In this document: positions 55,758 through 64,000 of the stretch, in pieces | How the letters are laid out: the number at the start of each line of letters is the position of its first letter | Position numbering within the stretch: the first letter of the stretch is position 1 | NCBI GenBank assembly: GCA_963823045.1 | Contig: CAWGKA010000003.1 | Coordinates: 216,030-280,029, forward strand | DNA from: JADLGL01 sp963823045 | Lineage (GTDB): Bacteria > Pseudomonadota > Alphaproteobacteria > Rhizobiales > Kaistiaceae | Length of the DNA: 64,000 nucleotides | Direction of reading: 5' to 3' | Program-made: the position numbers and the translations under genes | Notes under the pieces: generated by a model | The model's database searches: none | Told to the model about the DNA's origin: nothing | The model's input: the letters and a program-made list of their open reading frames with translations, nothing else

Positions 55758-55897
55758 TCCACCCACGTCCGCGCTCCTCCCCGATCGCGACGCGAATCTA
55801 GCACGCGCCGCATGGCGCGGTCACATCACAAGGCGAAGGGGCGAATTCGTGGCGTCGCGGGCACTGCCGATCTTCGCAGCGCCCGCGAGTGATGGCG

Positions 55898-56209
55898 TCA
55901 GAGATTGCCCTGACGGTTGCCGCAGACGGCCGAGTTGTTGAGGCCCGTCTGGTGGCCGCTCGTGCCGGGGTCGGTCCCGTTGCCGCCGTCCCAACTCGGA
56001 TCGCCGGGATTATTGCCCTTGCCGAGATAGCCGAACGCGCCGGAGCCCGCACCGGAGCCGCACTGGGCGCCCACCTCGGTCGCCTGTTGGCGGCCCGGAT
56101 TGTTGTCGTAGCGGTCGCCGCCGGGGGTCGAATTGCCCGCGGCGAAGGCCGGCAGGGTCGTCGCAGCGGTCATGGCTATGCCCGCTATGGCGGCTGCAAG
56201 TTTCCTCAT
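55898..56209 (-). CDS. small secreted Gly/Asn-rich protein
   Basis: 103 residues. Signal peptide LAAAIAGIAMTAATTLPAFA. Mature part low in hydrophobics, rich in Gly, Asn and Asp, with two Cys (AQCGSG, AVCGNR). Not recognised. An SD (GGAAGGA) lies ahead of the ATG. Confidence 0.6.
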   Translation of the reverse strand: MRKLAAAIAGIAMTAATTLPAFAAGNSTPGGDRYDNNPGRQQATEVGAQCGSGAGSGAFGYLGKGNNPGDPSWDGGNGTDPGTSGHQTGLNNSAVCGNRQGNL

Positions 56210-56319
56210 TTCGCATTCCTTCCATTGAAATGCGCCGCACCCAGCGGGAGGCTACGACTCAAGCGGACCTGGCTCAAGGTTTGGGCGGAAGAACGGGCGA
56301 AAAGGCGAGAAGTGCGCCG

Positions 56320-56829
56320 TCAGCGCGCGGGCTGGACGCCGAGCGAATTGCAGATATTGGCGAATTGCTGCATCGCGGCGGCGCTGCCGCGCAGGCTGAC
56401 ATAGGTCCACGGCATCCCGGCGACAGCGATGTTCATGTTGTTGTCGAAGGCGATGGCGCGCCACAGCGGGTCGTTCTCGGCGATGCCGAGGCGGACGTAA
56501 TTGCCGATGTAGTCGTTGAAGGCGACCGTGCCGAGCTGCTGAACCGTCCCCATGGAAGTCGTGGCGAAGAGGACCGTCACAAACTGGCCGACCGCGTAGG
56601 GGCCGGGGTTGATGTAGAGGCTCATATCGACGCCGCCGGGATCGGACGGCCGGCAATAGGCGTCGATCAGGCTGTCGTCGGTCTGCGGCACGCCGTAGTG
56701 CAGCAGGCCCGCCGGGCCGCCGAATTCGTCGGTCGTGCGATAGGCGGCCCATTGCGCCGTCTGGGCGTGGGCGGCGGATGCCCCGAAGATCAGGGCGGCG
56801 GCAACGGTGAGCGCGGCGAGACGTGTCAT
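56320..56829 (-). CDS. secreted protein paralogous to the N-terminal domain of the 52803-54204 protein
   Basis: 169 residues. ATG at 56829; signal peptide LAALTVAAALIFGASAAHA. Shares WxAxxxTDExGG, LxYGVPxTDD, YINPGPYAVGQ(F/E)VTV, the DxLWxxxAxDxxMxxAV stretch and a closing region with one Cys with the larger neighbour, so this is a free-standing copy of that domain. Function unknown. Confidence 0.75.
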   Translation of the reverse strand: MTRLAALTVAAALIFGASAAHAQTAQWAAYRTTDEFGGPAGLLHYGVPQTDDSLIDAYCRPSDPGGVDMSLYINPGPYAVGQFVTVLFATTSMGTVQQLGTVAFNDYIGNYVRLGIAENDPLWRAIAFDNNMNIAVAGMPWTYVSLRGSAAAMQQFANICNSLGVQPAR

Positions 56830-56939
56830 GGCAGCTACCTTAGCGTGGCCGGCGGCCGGAGGGCAATCGCGGCGCGCCGGCATTTGCGTTACTTGAACCC
56901 GTGCGTCCCGTAGCGCGACGAACAAAGGAGGCAGCCGCG

Positions 56940-57881
56940 ATGAAAGCGATCATTGCCGACAGATATGGCGGGCCGGAGGTGATGCGGCTCGAAGAGGTGG
57001 CGAAACCCTCGCCGAAGCCGAACCAGGTGCTGGTCGAGATCCGCGCCGCGGCGCTCAATCCGGTGGACGCCTATTTCCTGCGCGGTTCAGGGCCGATGCG
57101 CCTCTACACCGGCCTCTTCCGCCCGCGCATGAAGACGCTCGGCGCCGACATTGCCGGCGTCGTCGTCGAGGTCGGTTCCGAGATCACGCGGCTCAAGCCG
57201 GGCGACGAGATCTATGGCGACATCTCGCGCGACGGCATGGGCGGCCTCGCCGCGTTCGCGGCCGTCCGCGACCGGGCGCTGGCGCTGAAGCCGAAGACGC
57301 TCTCCTTCGCCGAGGCGGCCGCCGTGCCGCTCGCCGGCGGCACCGCGCTCCAGGCGCTGCGCGATCACGGCAAGGTCAAGGAAGGCGACAAGGTTGTCGT
57401 CATCGGCGCCTCGGGCGGCGTGGGCACCTTCGCGGTGCAGATCGCCAAGGCGTTCGGCGCGGAGGTGACGGGCGTTTCCAGCGCCGGCAATCACGACCTC
57501 CTGCGCTCGCTCGGCGCCGACCATGTCGTCGATTACAAGACCGAGGATTTCACCAAGAGCGGCAAGATGTACGACGTCATCATCGACATGATCGGCAAGA
57601 ACCCGCTCGGCGATCTCCGCCGCGCGCTGGCGCCGGGCGGACGCGGCGTCGCCATCGTCTTTCGGCCGGGCCTGATGTTCCGCCCCGGCGGGCCGATCAA
57701 ATCGATGCTGGCGCACGCCAACGCCGCCGATCTCGACACGCTGCGCGAGATGATCGAGGCCGGCACGGTGAAGCCGGTCATCGACCGCACCTATCCCCTC
57801 GCCGAAACCCCGGCGGCCTTCGCGCATCTCGAAACCAAGCACGCCAGGGGCAAGATTGTGATCGACGTCAACCAGGGATAG
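56940..57881 (+). CDS. zinc-free MDR oxidoreductase, quinone reductase type
   Basis: 313 residues behind an excellent AAAGGAGG site. MKAIIADRYGGPEVMRLEEV start, GADIAGVVVEVG, the NADPH site VIGASGGVGTFAVQIAKAFGAEVTGV and LLRSLGADHVVDY. First of two tandem paralogues, so a substrate-range duplication. Confidence 0.9.
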   Translation: MKAIIADRYGGPEVMRLEEVAKPSPKPNQVLVEIRAAALNPVDAYFLRGSGPMRLYTGLFRPRMKTLGADIAGVVVEVGSEITRLKPGDEIYGDISRDGMGGLAAFAAVRDRALALKPKTLSFAEAAAVPLAGGTALQALRDHGKVKEGDKVVVIGASGGVGTFAVQIAKAFGAEVTGVSSAGNHDLLRSLGADHVVDYKTEDFTKSGKMYDVIIDMIGKNPLGDLRRALAPGGRGVAIVFRPGLMFRPGGPIKSMLAHANAADLDTLREMIEAGTVKPVIDRTYPLAETPAAFAHLETKHARGKIVIDVNQG

Positions 57882-57930
57882 ACATCGCGGAGCGCAGGGC
57901 CGCTGCGTGGCGACGAGGTTGAGACACCCA

Positions 57931-58892
57931 ATGAAAGCCATGGTTTCGGAACGTTACGGCGGGCCGGAAGTGCTCGAATTGCGCGAGGTGGCGACACCCG
58001 CTCCGGGCGAAGGCGAGGTGCTGATCAAAGTCGCGGCGACCTGCGTCAACCCGGCGGACTGGCACACCATGCGCGCCTCGCCCGCCCTTGCGCGGCTGGC
58101 GATGGGCCTCGTCCGCCCGAAGATCACCATCCTCGGCACCGACGCGGCGGGGACGGTCGAAGCGGTCGGCCCCGGCGTCACCCGCTTCAAGCCGGGCGAC
58201 GAGGTCTATGCCGACCTCTATTTCGGCACGTCCAAGGGCCTCGGCGGCTTTGCCGAATATGCCGTCGCGCAGGAGGCGAAGACGGCGCGGAAGCCGAAGA
58301 ACCTCTCCTTCGCGGAAGCGGCGGCGATGCCGATGGCGGGGATCACGGCGCTGCAGGGCCTCCTCCTCTTCGGCCCGATCCGGCCGGGCGCGACAGTGCT
58401 GGTCAACGGCGCATCGGGCGGCATCGGCCATCTGGCGGTGCAGATCGCCAAGGCAATGGGCGCGGAGGTGACGGGCGTCACGAGCACGAAGAATGTCGAC
58501 TTCGTGCGCTCCCTCGGCGCCGATCACGTCATCGACTACACGAAGGAAGATTTCACCCGCAGCGGCAAGAGTTGGGACCTCGTCGCCGACACGATCGGCA
58601 ACAAGTCCGTCGCCGATCTTCGCCGCGCCCTCGCCCCGGACGGCAAGGCGTCCGTCATCGGCTTCTCAACGCTGGGCAAGCTCATCGGCACGGGCCTGTT
58701 CGGCGGCAAGAACGTCAAGCGGCTGGCTACGCTCGGCAGCACCAAGGACCTCGACGCGCTCACCGAACTGATCGAGGCCGGCAAGCTGAAGCCATCGATC
58801 GAGCGGACCTATCCGCTCGCCGAACTCCCCGCCGCGATGCGCAGCTCGAGACCGGGCATGTCCGGGGGAAGATCGTGGTGGAGGTGGGGTAG
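57931..58892 (+). CDS. zinc-free MDR oxidoreductase, second tandem copy, one frameshift
   Basis: About 320 residues, the same family as its upstream neighbour (MVSERYGGPEVLELREVATP, VNGASGGIGHLAVQIAKAMGAEVTGVTS, FVRSLGADHVIDY). A frame change near 58845 separates PAAMR from the natural end LETGHVRGKIVVEVG; read straight, the frame runs on falsely to 59034 through the duplicate fragment described next. 49 bp after the first copy, so one operon. Confidence 0.82.
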
Positions 58893-59013
58893 CGAGGCCG
58901 GCACGGTGAAGCCGGTCATCGACCGCACCTATCCCCTCGCCGAAACCCCGGCGGCGTTCGCCGCATCTCGAAACGAAGCACGCCAAGGGCAAGATCGTGG
59001 TGGAGGTGGGGTA
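58893..59013 (+). pseudogene. 3' remnant of a third oxidoreductase copy
   Basis: About 120 bp that repeats the last 40 codons of the first oxidoreductase (compare 57758-57870), almost base for base at GCCGGCACGGTGAAGCCGG and CGACCGCACCTATCCCCTCG. It encodes EAGTVKPVIDRTYPLAETPAAF, a one-base frame break, then KHAKGKIVVEVG and TAA. It has no start, so it is a leftover of unequal recombination between tandem genes. Confidence 0.8.
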
Positions 59014-59158
59014 AGGCAGTGGCGGACGCCCTGACCAACGGCAGGCGGGCGTTAAATCCGAGTTGACCGGAACGCCATGGCTAGTGGCCACAGTCGACGG
59101 AAGGGTGCTATATGTTGTGTTCGCTATTGTGCGTTCTTCACGTTAGGGGACGATCTCA

Positions 59159-59248
59159 TTGGCCGACAATTCAAAACTCCCGCCTCCCCCTCCGCCGCCG
59201 TCGTGGCATGGCGTCAAGGGCGACACGCCTAAGAAGGACGTCAAGTAA
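59159..59248 (+). CDS. possible 29-residue proline-rich peptide
   Basis: TTG start with AGGGGA about nine bases upstream. Encodes MADNSKL, seven consecutive prolines, then SWHGVKGDTPKKDVK and TAA. No helix or signal. Codon use is GC-rich but the unit is short; it may be a real microprotein or chance. The rest of 59014-59322 holds nothing I can support. Confidence 0.3.
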   Translation: MADNSKLPPPPPPPSWHGVKGDTPKKDVK

Positions 59249-59322
59249 TTCCCGCAATCAGCTGTGCCATCACTCCGGCCGCCAGTGCGGCCGGCCGCGG
59301 CTACCCCAGTCTCTTGGCAGCG

Positions 59323-59738
59323 TCAATCTTGACGCAGCTGTGAGATTGAGTCGGCGTCCATATTTGAGGATTCGACTTGGCGTTCAAGGTACTTGGCGCT
59401 GACGTGTTGAATGTCGACGTCTTCCTGAAGCGCCCAAAGCCAAAAATCCGCGCCCTCCGCAACGAGTGGTACGCTGGCCGGCGCCATTGCGAAGGCACAT
59501 AATCGCTCCAGATACAGAACAACCGCCGCCGCCGCTAACCCCCACGCGGCCAGGCCCGGAATGAGCGGGGACGGGTGAGACCCGTCAAAGAGACGCCGGC
59601 CGCGGCAGTGCCAATGGCCACATAGACGCTCAGCAACGTCATCGCCTGTTGATCCACGAACAGGATCAGGTGGACAAGCGATTGCTGTCGTGAACGGGCG
59701 TCCTCAACGGCGAGCGGAATTTCTTCCTGCGTCAGCAT
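59323..59738 (-). CDS. small two-helix membrane protein, one frameshift
   Basis: About 138 residues when joined. First part: MLTQEEIPLAVEDARSRQQ with helix FVDQQAMTLLSVYVAIGTAAAGVSL. After a missing base near 59575 (GACGGGTCTC, inside an inverted repeat GACGGGT/ACCCGTC) it continues with LIPGLAAWGLAAAAVVLYLERLCAFAMAPAS, EGADFWLWALQEDVDIQHVSAKYLERQ and stops at QLRQD. Topology suggests two membrane helices with a helical C-terminal tail. Not recognised. Confidence 0.6.
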
Positions 59739-59829
59739 GGGTTCCCATCAATAGCTATCCTTTGGACCACGTATACGACGCCAACCTCGGAATTCTAATC
59801 TCGTCGCCGGGCCTTTGCGCCCACGTTCG

Positions 59830-60385
59830 TCACTTCAGTTGTAGTCTGGCGCCAAGAAGCGGCGTGCATTGTCCGCCAAACCAAACCATTCTGGCCGGGT
59901 GGTCATATCCGGGGTAGTCGATGAGATCAGGCCAATCTGGGTGGGGCCGATGATGACGGACCGTCTCATAGTCTGTCTTCCACCACCGATTAAGCACAGT
60001 GACGCTTCGCGACGGTATCTTCTTCGTTTTCTTCTCGTTCAGAGGGAGCGCCATGAACCTGGCGTGAAGCCACTCAGTATAGTCAAGCGTTGCTTTGGTT
60101 ACCTTGAGCTTCCGCCCGGATGGTTCGCTCGTGACAATTTCCCCGAGCCAAAACTCTGTTTCGCGCGTTACTAACGAGAGTTTCTGATGTTTTTGGCATC
60201 CAGGCGAGTATGAACTTGCCTTGAGATGCCGACGTATTGGACAACGCGTTTTCTTTGGCTAGCCAGCTTGCGATACAAATGTAGAGCCCTTCGCCGTAGT
60301 CGGTCCGCGCCGCCACATTTGCCTCATCCAGTGACCGATATGGTCCGAACCAGTCGACGGCGATCATCAAATGCTTGGCTGGCAT
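59830..60385 (-). CDS. hypothetical protein, one frameshift
   Basis: About 184 residues when joined. MPAKHLMIAVDWFGPYRSLDEANVAAR, then EGLYICIASW and GKFILAWMPKTSE. An extra base near 60158 is followed by ETEFWLGEIVTSEPSGRKLKVT, TEWLHARFMALPLNEKKTKK and WWKTDYETVRHHRPHPDWPDLIDYPG. No signal or membrane segment. Not recognised; the aromatic, basic C-terminus is unlike housekeeping proteins here. Confidence 0.6.
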
Positions 60386-60460
60386 GCGGCCCCCCTTTTC
60401 GGTGGACCTACCCTGACGGGCGGACGCAGTCCAGGCCCATTCTTTGGTTGTACTCGCCCG

Positions 60461-61412
60461 TTATGGCGGCGGAGGTTGCTGGTGCGCACGTGTCCGACGA
60501 CTACCCGCCCTCACGTGGGGGCTCTTGTTCCGATGAAACAATTCGCCGAGCTTCACCGTCGCCTCGTTCGCGCGCCGCAACAAGGTCTGCTGGGAAGGAT
60601 TCGCTTGGACGAAATCGAACTCTTCACACACTGTCTCGATCACACCGTGGGCAGCGAAGAAGAGACCCGTGAAGACGGGTGACGAAATGCTCTCCCAGCC
60701 AAATCCGGGCGAACTGCGTCTTGGTGGATGCCCGCAGGAGCTTTGATCCCGTCCAAAAATGAAGCACCCCGAAGTAGGTGCCATGAAGGAGTTCGGAGGC
60801 ATGTCTGTACGTAGCGAACACTGCTCCCGAGAGAGAGGTTGCGGCGTTTGGGTGTCTTTCGGCTACCAAAGCAATCCGTTTGTCGATGTTGTCCTTCGTC
60901 CAATCGCGCACTTCTCTGCCTCTCCGGTCCGTGAACGCGATGACGGCTTCTCGAACTTCGGGAGGCAATTGGTCCAATGATGGCCTCTTGTCGCGACCTT
61001 GATGGCAATTGCACCGATAGACCCTTCCCGCTCGAAATCCCGATAGGTCTTCTGCATGGCATGTTGCTGAGCCAGTTTCGCTATGCCGATTCCGCCGGCC
61101 GCAATGTAAGCAATGTTGCAACTCCAGTTCGGCGGCGGACCTCGCTATCCCAAAGGCGTCTCGGATTGCCATGCTAACTTCGTCCGTAAGACGGAGAGCG
61201 GAATGGATCGACACACCAAGGCTTTGGATCATGAGTGTGATGGTCCCTAAGACAAACGCCCGTTCGTCGGAGGTCTCGTCGAGGTTTGGCTGTGCACTGA
61301 TCTGATGCAGCAAGGCATCGATCATCCGCGTCTGCAGAAACAACAGTTCCGTGAATTCCGTCCGGACCCACCGCAGCTCTGATGTCAAATCGTCCTGCTC
61401 GACCTGTCCCAT
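60461..61412 (-). CDS. hypothetical helical protein, possibly DUF5677-like, three frameshifts
   Basis: About 316 residues when joined. ATG at 61412 overlaps the ligD stop (TGATG). Segments in order: MGQVEQDDLTSELRWVRTEF; SLGVSIHSALRLTDEVSMAIRDAFGIARSAAELE; indel near 61118; CNIAYIAAGGIGIAKLAQQHAMQKTYRDF; indel near 60993; LDQLPPEVREAVIAFTD and HASELLHGTYFGVLHFW; indel near 60672; VFTGLFFAAHGVIETVCEEFDF. The Arg-Glu-rich middle helices and a late His recall DUF5677, but this is a guess. Confidence 0.5.
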
Positions 61413-64000
61413 CACCCTCCCCTGAGCCCATCCAGCGGCAGGACCTGATCGACGTCGAAATAGCCCTTCCACGGGTCGGAGCGCTTCAGCTGCTTTAGCG
61501 CCTCCGCATAAGTCTCGATCGTCACCGGGTGGGCGCTTTTCAGTTGCTTCAAGTTGCGCCAGCTCACCGGCCAGGCGACCGGGGCGCCGGCCCGTGCCCG
61601 CGTCGAGAAGGGCGCGATCGCCGTCGCGCCGCGGCCATTGCGCAGATAGTCGATGAAGATCTGCCCCTTCCGCTTCGCCTTCGACATGACGGCGAGATAG
61701 CGGTCGGGATCGTCGGCGGCCATCATCCGCGCCATCGCCTCGGCGAAGGCCTTGATGTCGTCCCAGCCATGCTTCGGCTTCAGCGGCGCGACCACATGGA
61801 GGCCCTTGCCGCCGGTCGCCATGCGGAAGCTCTCGAGGCCGATCGATTTCAGCCGGTCGCGCATCTCCTCCGCGCCGAGCTTCACCCAGGCGAAATCGAT
61901 ATCCTCATCGGGGTCGAGATCGAAGACGATGCGGTCGGGCTTTTCCAGCGTCTTCTTGTGCGAGCCCCAGATGTGCAGCTCCAGCGCGCCCATCTGCACG
62001 GCGGCGACGAGGCCGCGCTCGTCCTCGATATAGAGGTAGGTGCCGCGGTCTTCCTTCTCCTGGATGTCGATGCCCTTGAACTCGGCGGGGAAGCCCTTCG
62101 AGGCGTGCTTCTGGAAGAAGCAGTCGCCCTCCTGCCCGCGCGGGCAGCGCACGAGGCTGAGCGGCCGGTTGGCGATATGCGGCAGGATGAGATCGGCGAC
62201 AGCGAGCTGATAGTCGATGAGGTTGCGCTTGGTGATGTTGCGGCCGGGAAACATGACACGGTCGGGGTGGGTGACCTTCACGCCCGCGATCTCGATGGCG
62301 TTGCCGTCCTTGTCGTCGGCGATGTCGAGGATGTTGCCGCGCTTCTTCTTCGGCGGATCGTCGGGCGGATCATCCGCAGGCGGATCGGGGAGCTCGGCGA
62401 CGATCTCCTTGGCCGGCTTGTCGGAGCGGAGGCCCTTGTAGCTGCCCTGGCGCACGAGGCCTTCCGACGACCAGCCGCGGAAGGCGACCTCGACGACCAG
62501 CTCGGGCCTGACGAAATGCGCCTTCTTGGCGACCGCGGCGGGAATCTCGTCGGCCGGCGCCTCCTTCACGGCGCGCTCCTTCAGCTTCGGCCATAGCGCT
62601 TCCTGGTCCTTGTCGGCGAAGCCTGAGCCGATCTTGCCGCGATAGACGAGGCGGTCGCTCTCGCGCACGGCGAGAAGCAGCGAGGCGAAGCGCCTGCCCT
62701 TCACCGGCGAAGCGTCCCAGCCGATGACGATGAATTCCTGCCGAAGCCGGTCTTGGTCTTCAGCCAGCTCTTCGACCGCGTCGACCGGTATGGCGCGTCG
62801 GCGCGCTTGGAGACGATGCCTTCGAGCTGCAGCTCCTCCGCCTTGGCGAAGAACTCGGCGCCGTGTCCGACGATGTGGTCGGAATAGAGGACCGGCCCGG
62901 CCTTGGGGCTGTCCTGCAGCAGCGTCTCCAGCGCTTCCTTGCGCTTCAGCTGCGGCTCCTTCTTGAGGTCGTTGCCGTCGAGGGAGAGGAGATCGAAGAC
63001 GAAATAGACGAGGCCGCCGGAGCCCTTCGACAACGCCTCCTGCAGCGCGCCGAAATCGGAGCGGCCGTCACTGTCGAGCACGCAGATCTCGCCGTCGAGC
63101 AGCACCGCCCTGCAGGGCAGATCGGCGAGCGGCTGAACGAGGCCGGGGAAGCGGTCGGTCCAGTCGAGGCCGGTGCGGGTGTAGATCGCGACCTTGCCGC
63201 CCGCCGTCGCGGCGATGGCGCGGTAGCCGTCATATTTGATCTCGTGCAGCCAGTCGTCGCCCTTGGGTGGCGCTTCGGCCAGCGTCGCCAATTGCGGCGT
63301 CACGAATTTCGGCAGCGGCAGGCGCTCGCCGGCGCCGGACTTTCGCGGCGCGCGCTTCGGCGGCGGATCGTTGCCGCCCTCGCCGCGGATGCGCGGGCCG
63401 GCCTTCGACCATTCGACATGGCCCTCGGCGATCTCCTCCATCGTCCGCCCGGTGCGCACGGAGGTCAGCGCGCGCTCGATGATCGGCACCTTCTCGACCT
63501 TGGCGTAGTCGTCGCGCTCCTTGAAGAGGAGCCAGTTGTCGGCCTTGTCCTTCTTGCTCCGGTTCTTGATGCGGACGAGCATCCAGGCGCCCTTCAGCCG
63601 CTTGCCGAAGAGGCGGAATTTCAGCTTGCCGTCGGAGATGTCGTCGGGCTCGCCCTCCAGCGGCTCCCACGTCCCCTCGTCCCACAGCATCACCGTGCCG
63701 CCGCCATATTCGCCCTTGGGGATCGTCCCTTCGAACTCGCCATAGTCGAGCGGGTGATCCTCCGTGTGGACGGCGAGGCGCTTTTCCTCCGGGTCGAAGC
63801 TGGGCCGCGTGTCACGGCCCAGCTGGCGAGGACGCCGTCAATCTCGAGGCGGAAGTCGAAATGGAGCCTCGTCGCGTCGTGCTTCTGGATGAGGTAGCGG
63901 CGGCCGCCGCGCTTCGGCGCCGCACTCTCGCCGCTCGGCTCGGCGGTGCGGCGGAAGTCACGCTTTTCGCGATAGGTCTTGAGACGATCGGAAGCCGGCA
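61412..64000 (-). CDS. ligD: NHEJ DNA ligase D, start codon split by window edge, two frameshifts
   Basis: ATP-dependent end-joining ligase of about 860 residues. Order: 3'-phosphoesterase (KHDATRLHFDFRLEIDGVLASWAVTRGP...EDHPLDYG), ligase adenylation domain (DDWLHEIKYDGYRAIA with catalytic Lys, LLDGEICVLD, EGIVSKRADAPYR), OB fold, a KKKRG linker, then primase-polymerase (DRVMFPGRNITKRNLIDY, RIVFDLDPDEDIDFAWV, GKGLHVVAPL). Indels near 63808 and 62737 break the frame. The last window bases read (A)TGCCGGCTTCC on the minus strand, the normal start MPASDRLKTYREKRDF, with the A just outside. No ku gene is in view. Confidence 0.93.

Noticed and set aside
57907..59034. Oxidoreductase with a 40-residue unusual C-terminal extension
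   Set aside because: The extension is read-through after a frameshift into a duplicated gene fragment; the natural end is at 58892.
1..64000. CRISPR arrays, insertion sequences, prophage or att sites
   Set aside because: No regularly spaced repeats, transposase or integrase motifs, or terminal inverted repeats with target duplications were seen.

Overview
The window is GC-rich DNA from an alphaproteobacterium, most likely a Hyphomicrobiales (Rhizobiales) methylotroph. Three things point there. The block gyrA - coaD - two peptidyl-prolyl isomerases - queA - tgt (41.6-48.7 kb) has an order I associate with that group. Many proteins have alphaproteobacterial character (PanD, SSB, ECF sigma with NrsF, LigD). 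There are three XoxF-type (lanthanide-dependent) PQQ methanol dehydrogenase genes. No transposase, integrase, CRISPR array or phage gene was seen.

Layout. 0-9.1 kb: a PQQ/XoxF-associated periplasmic module. A xoxJ-like binding protein and an ABC binding protein on + converge on a minus-strand set: cytochrome c, second ABC binding protein, small cupredoxin-like protein, YVTN beta-propeller, acidic orphan protein, ABC ATPase and ABC-2 permease. Its composition resembles the lanthanide-uptake (lut) loci of Methylorubrum (inference). 9.4-13.1 kb: a cobalamin riboswitch followed by a complete FecCD/BtuC-type importer. 13.1-14.4 kb: quinone oxidoreductase and panD. 14.8-20.3 kb: two xoxF copies, the first riddled with single-base indels. 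21-31.5 kb: membrane and secreted proteins, a DUF1501/DUF1800 pair, an ABC exporter, a TRAP binding protein, an acetyltransferase, and an ECF sigma/NrsF pair facing a haem protein gene behind a good ECF promoter. 31.5-35.4 kb: CBS protein, katG, lipase-like protein. 35.5-40.3 kb: a compact xoxG-xoxF-xoxJ-ABC binding protein operon. 40.8 kb: tRNA-Lys. 41-50.3 kb: housekeeping. 50.4-52.8 kb: an ArsR/SRPBCC/VOC operon with a palindromic operator. 52.8-56.8 kb: secreted proteins. 56.9-59.0 kb: tandem quinone oxidoreductases with a recombinational remnant. 59.2-61.4 kb: small unknown genes, all frameshifted. 61.4-64.0 kb: ligD, whose start codon straddles the right edge.

How it works together. The xoxF products would oxidise methanol (or another alcohol) in the periplasm and pass electrons to the c-type cytochromes. 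The xoxJ-like proteins and ABC binding proteins probably serve maturation or supply of metal or cofactor. The ABC-2 transporter and beta-propeller belong to the same PQQ-dehydrogenase-associated families.

Caution on sequence quality. At least twenty single-base indels break otherwise well-conserved reading frames. They cluster at 0-0.9, 4.7-5.8, 14.9-16.3 and 59.5-61.2 kb, with single events elsewhere, while gyrA, katG and two xoxF copies are intact. Uncorrected assembly errors are the simplest explanation, so frameshifted genes are annotated over their full reconstructed extent.
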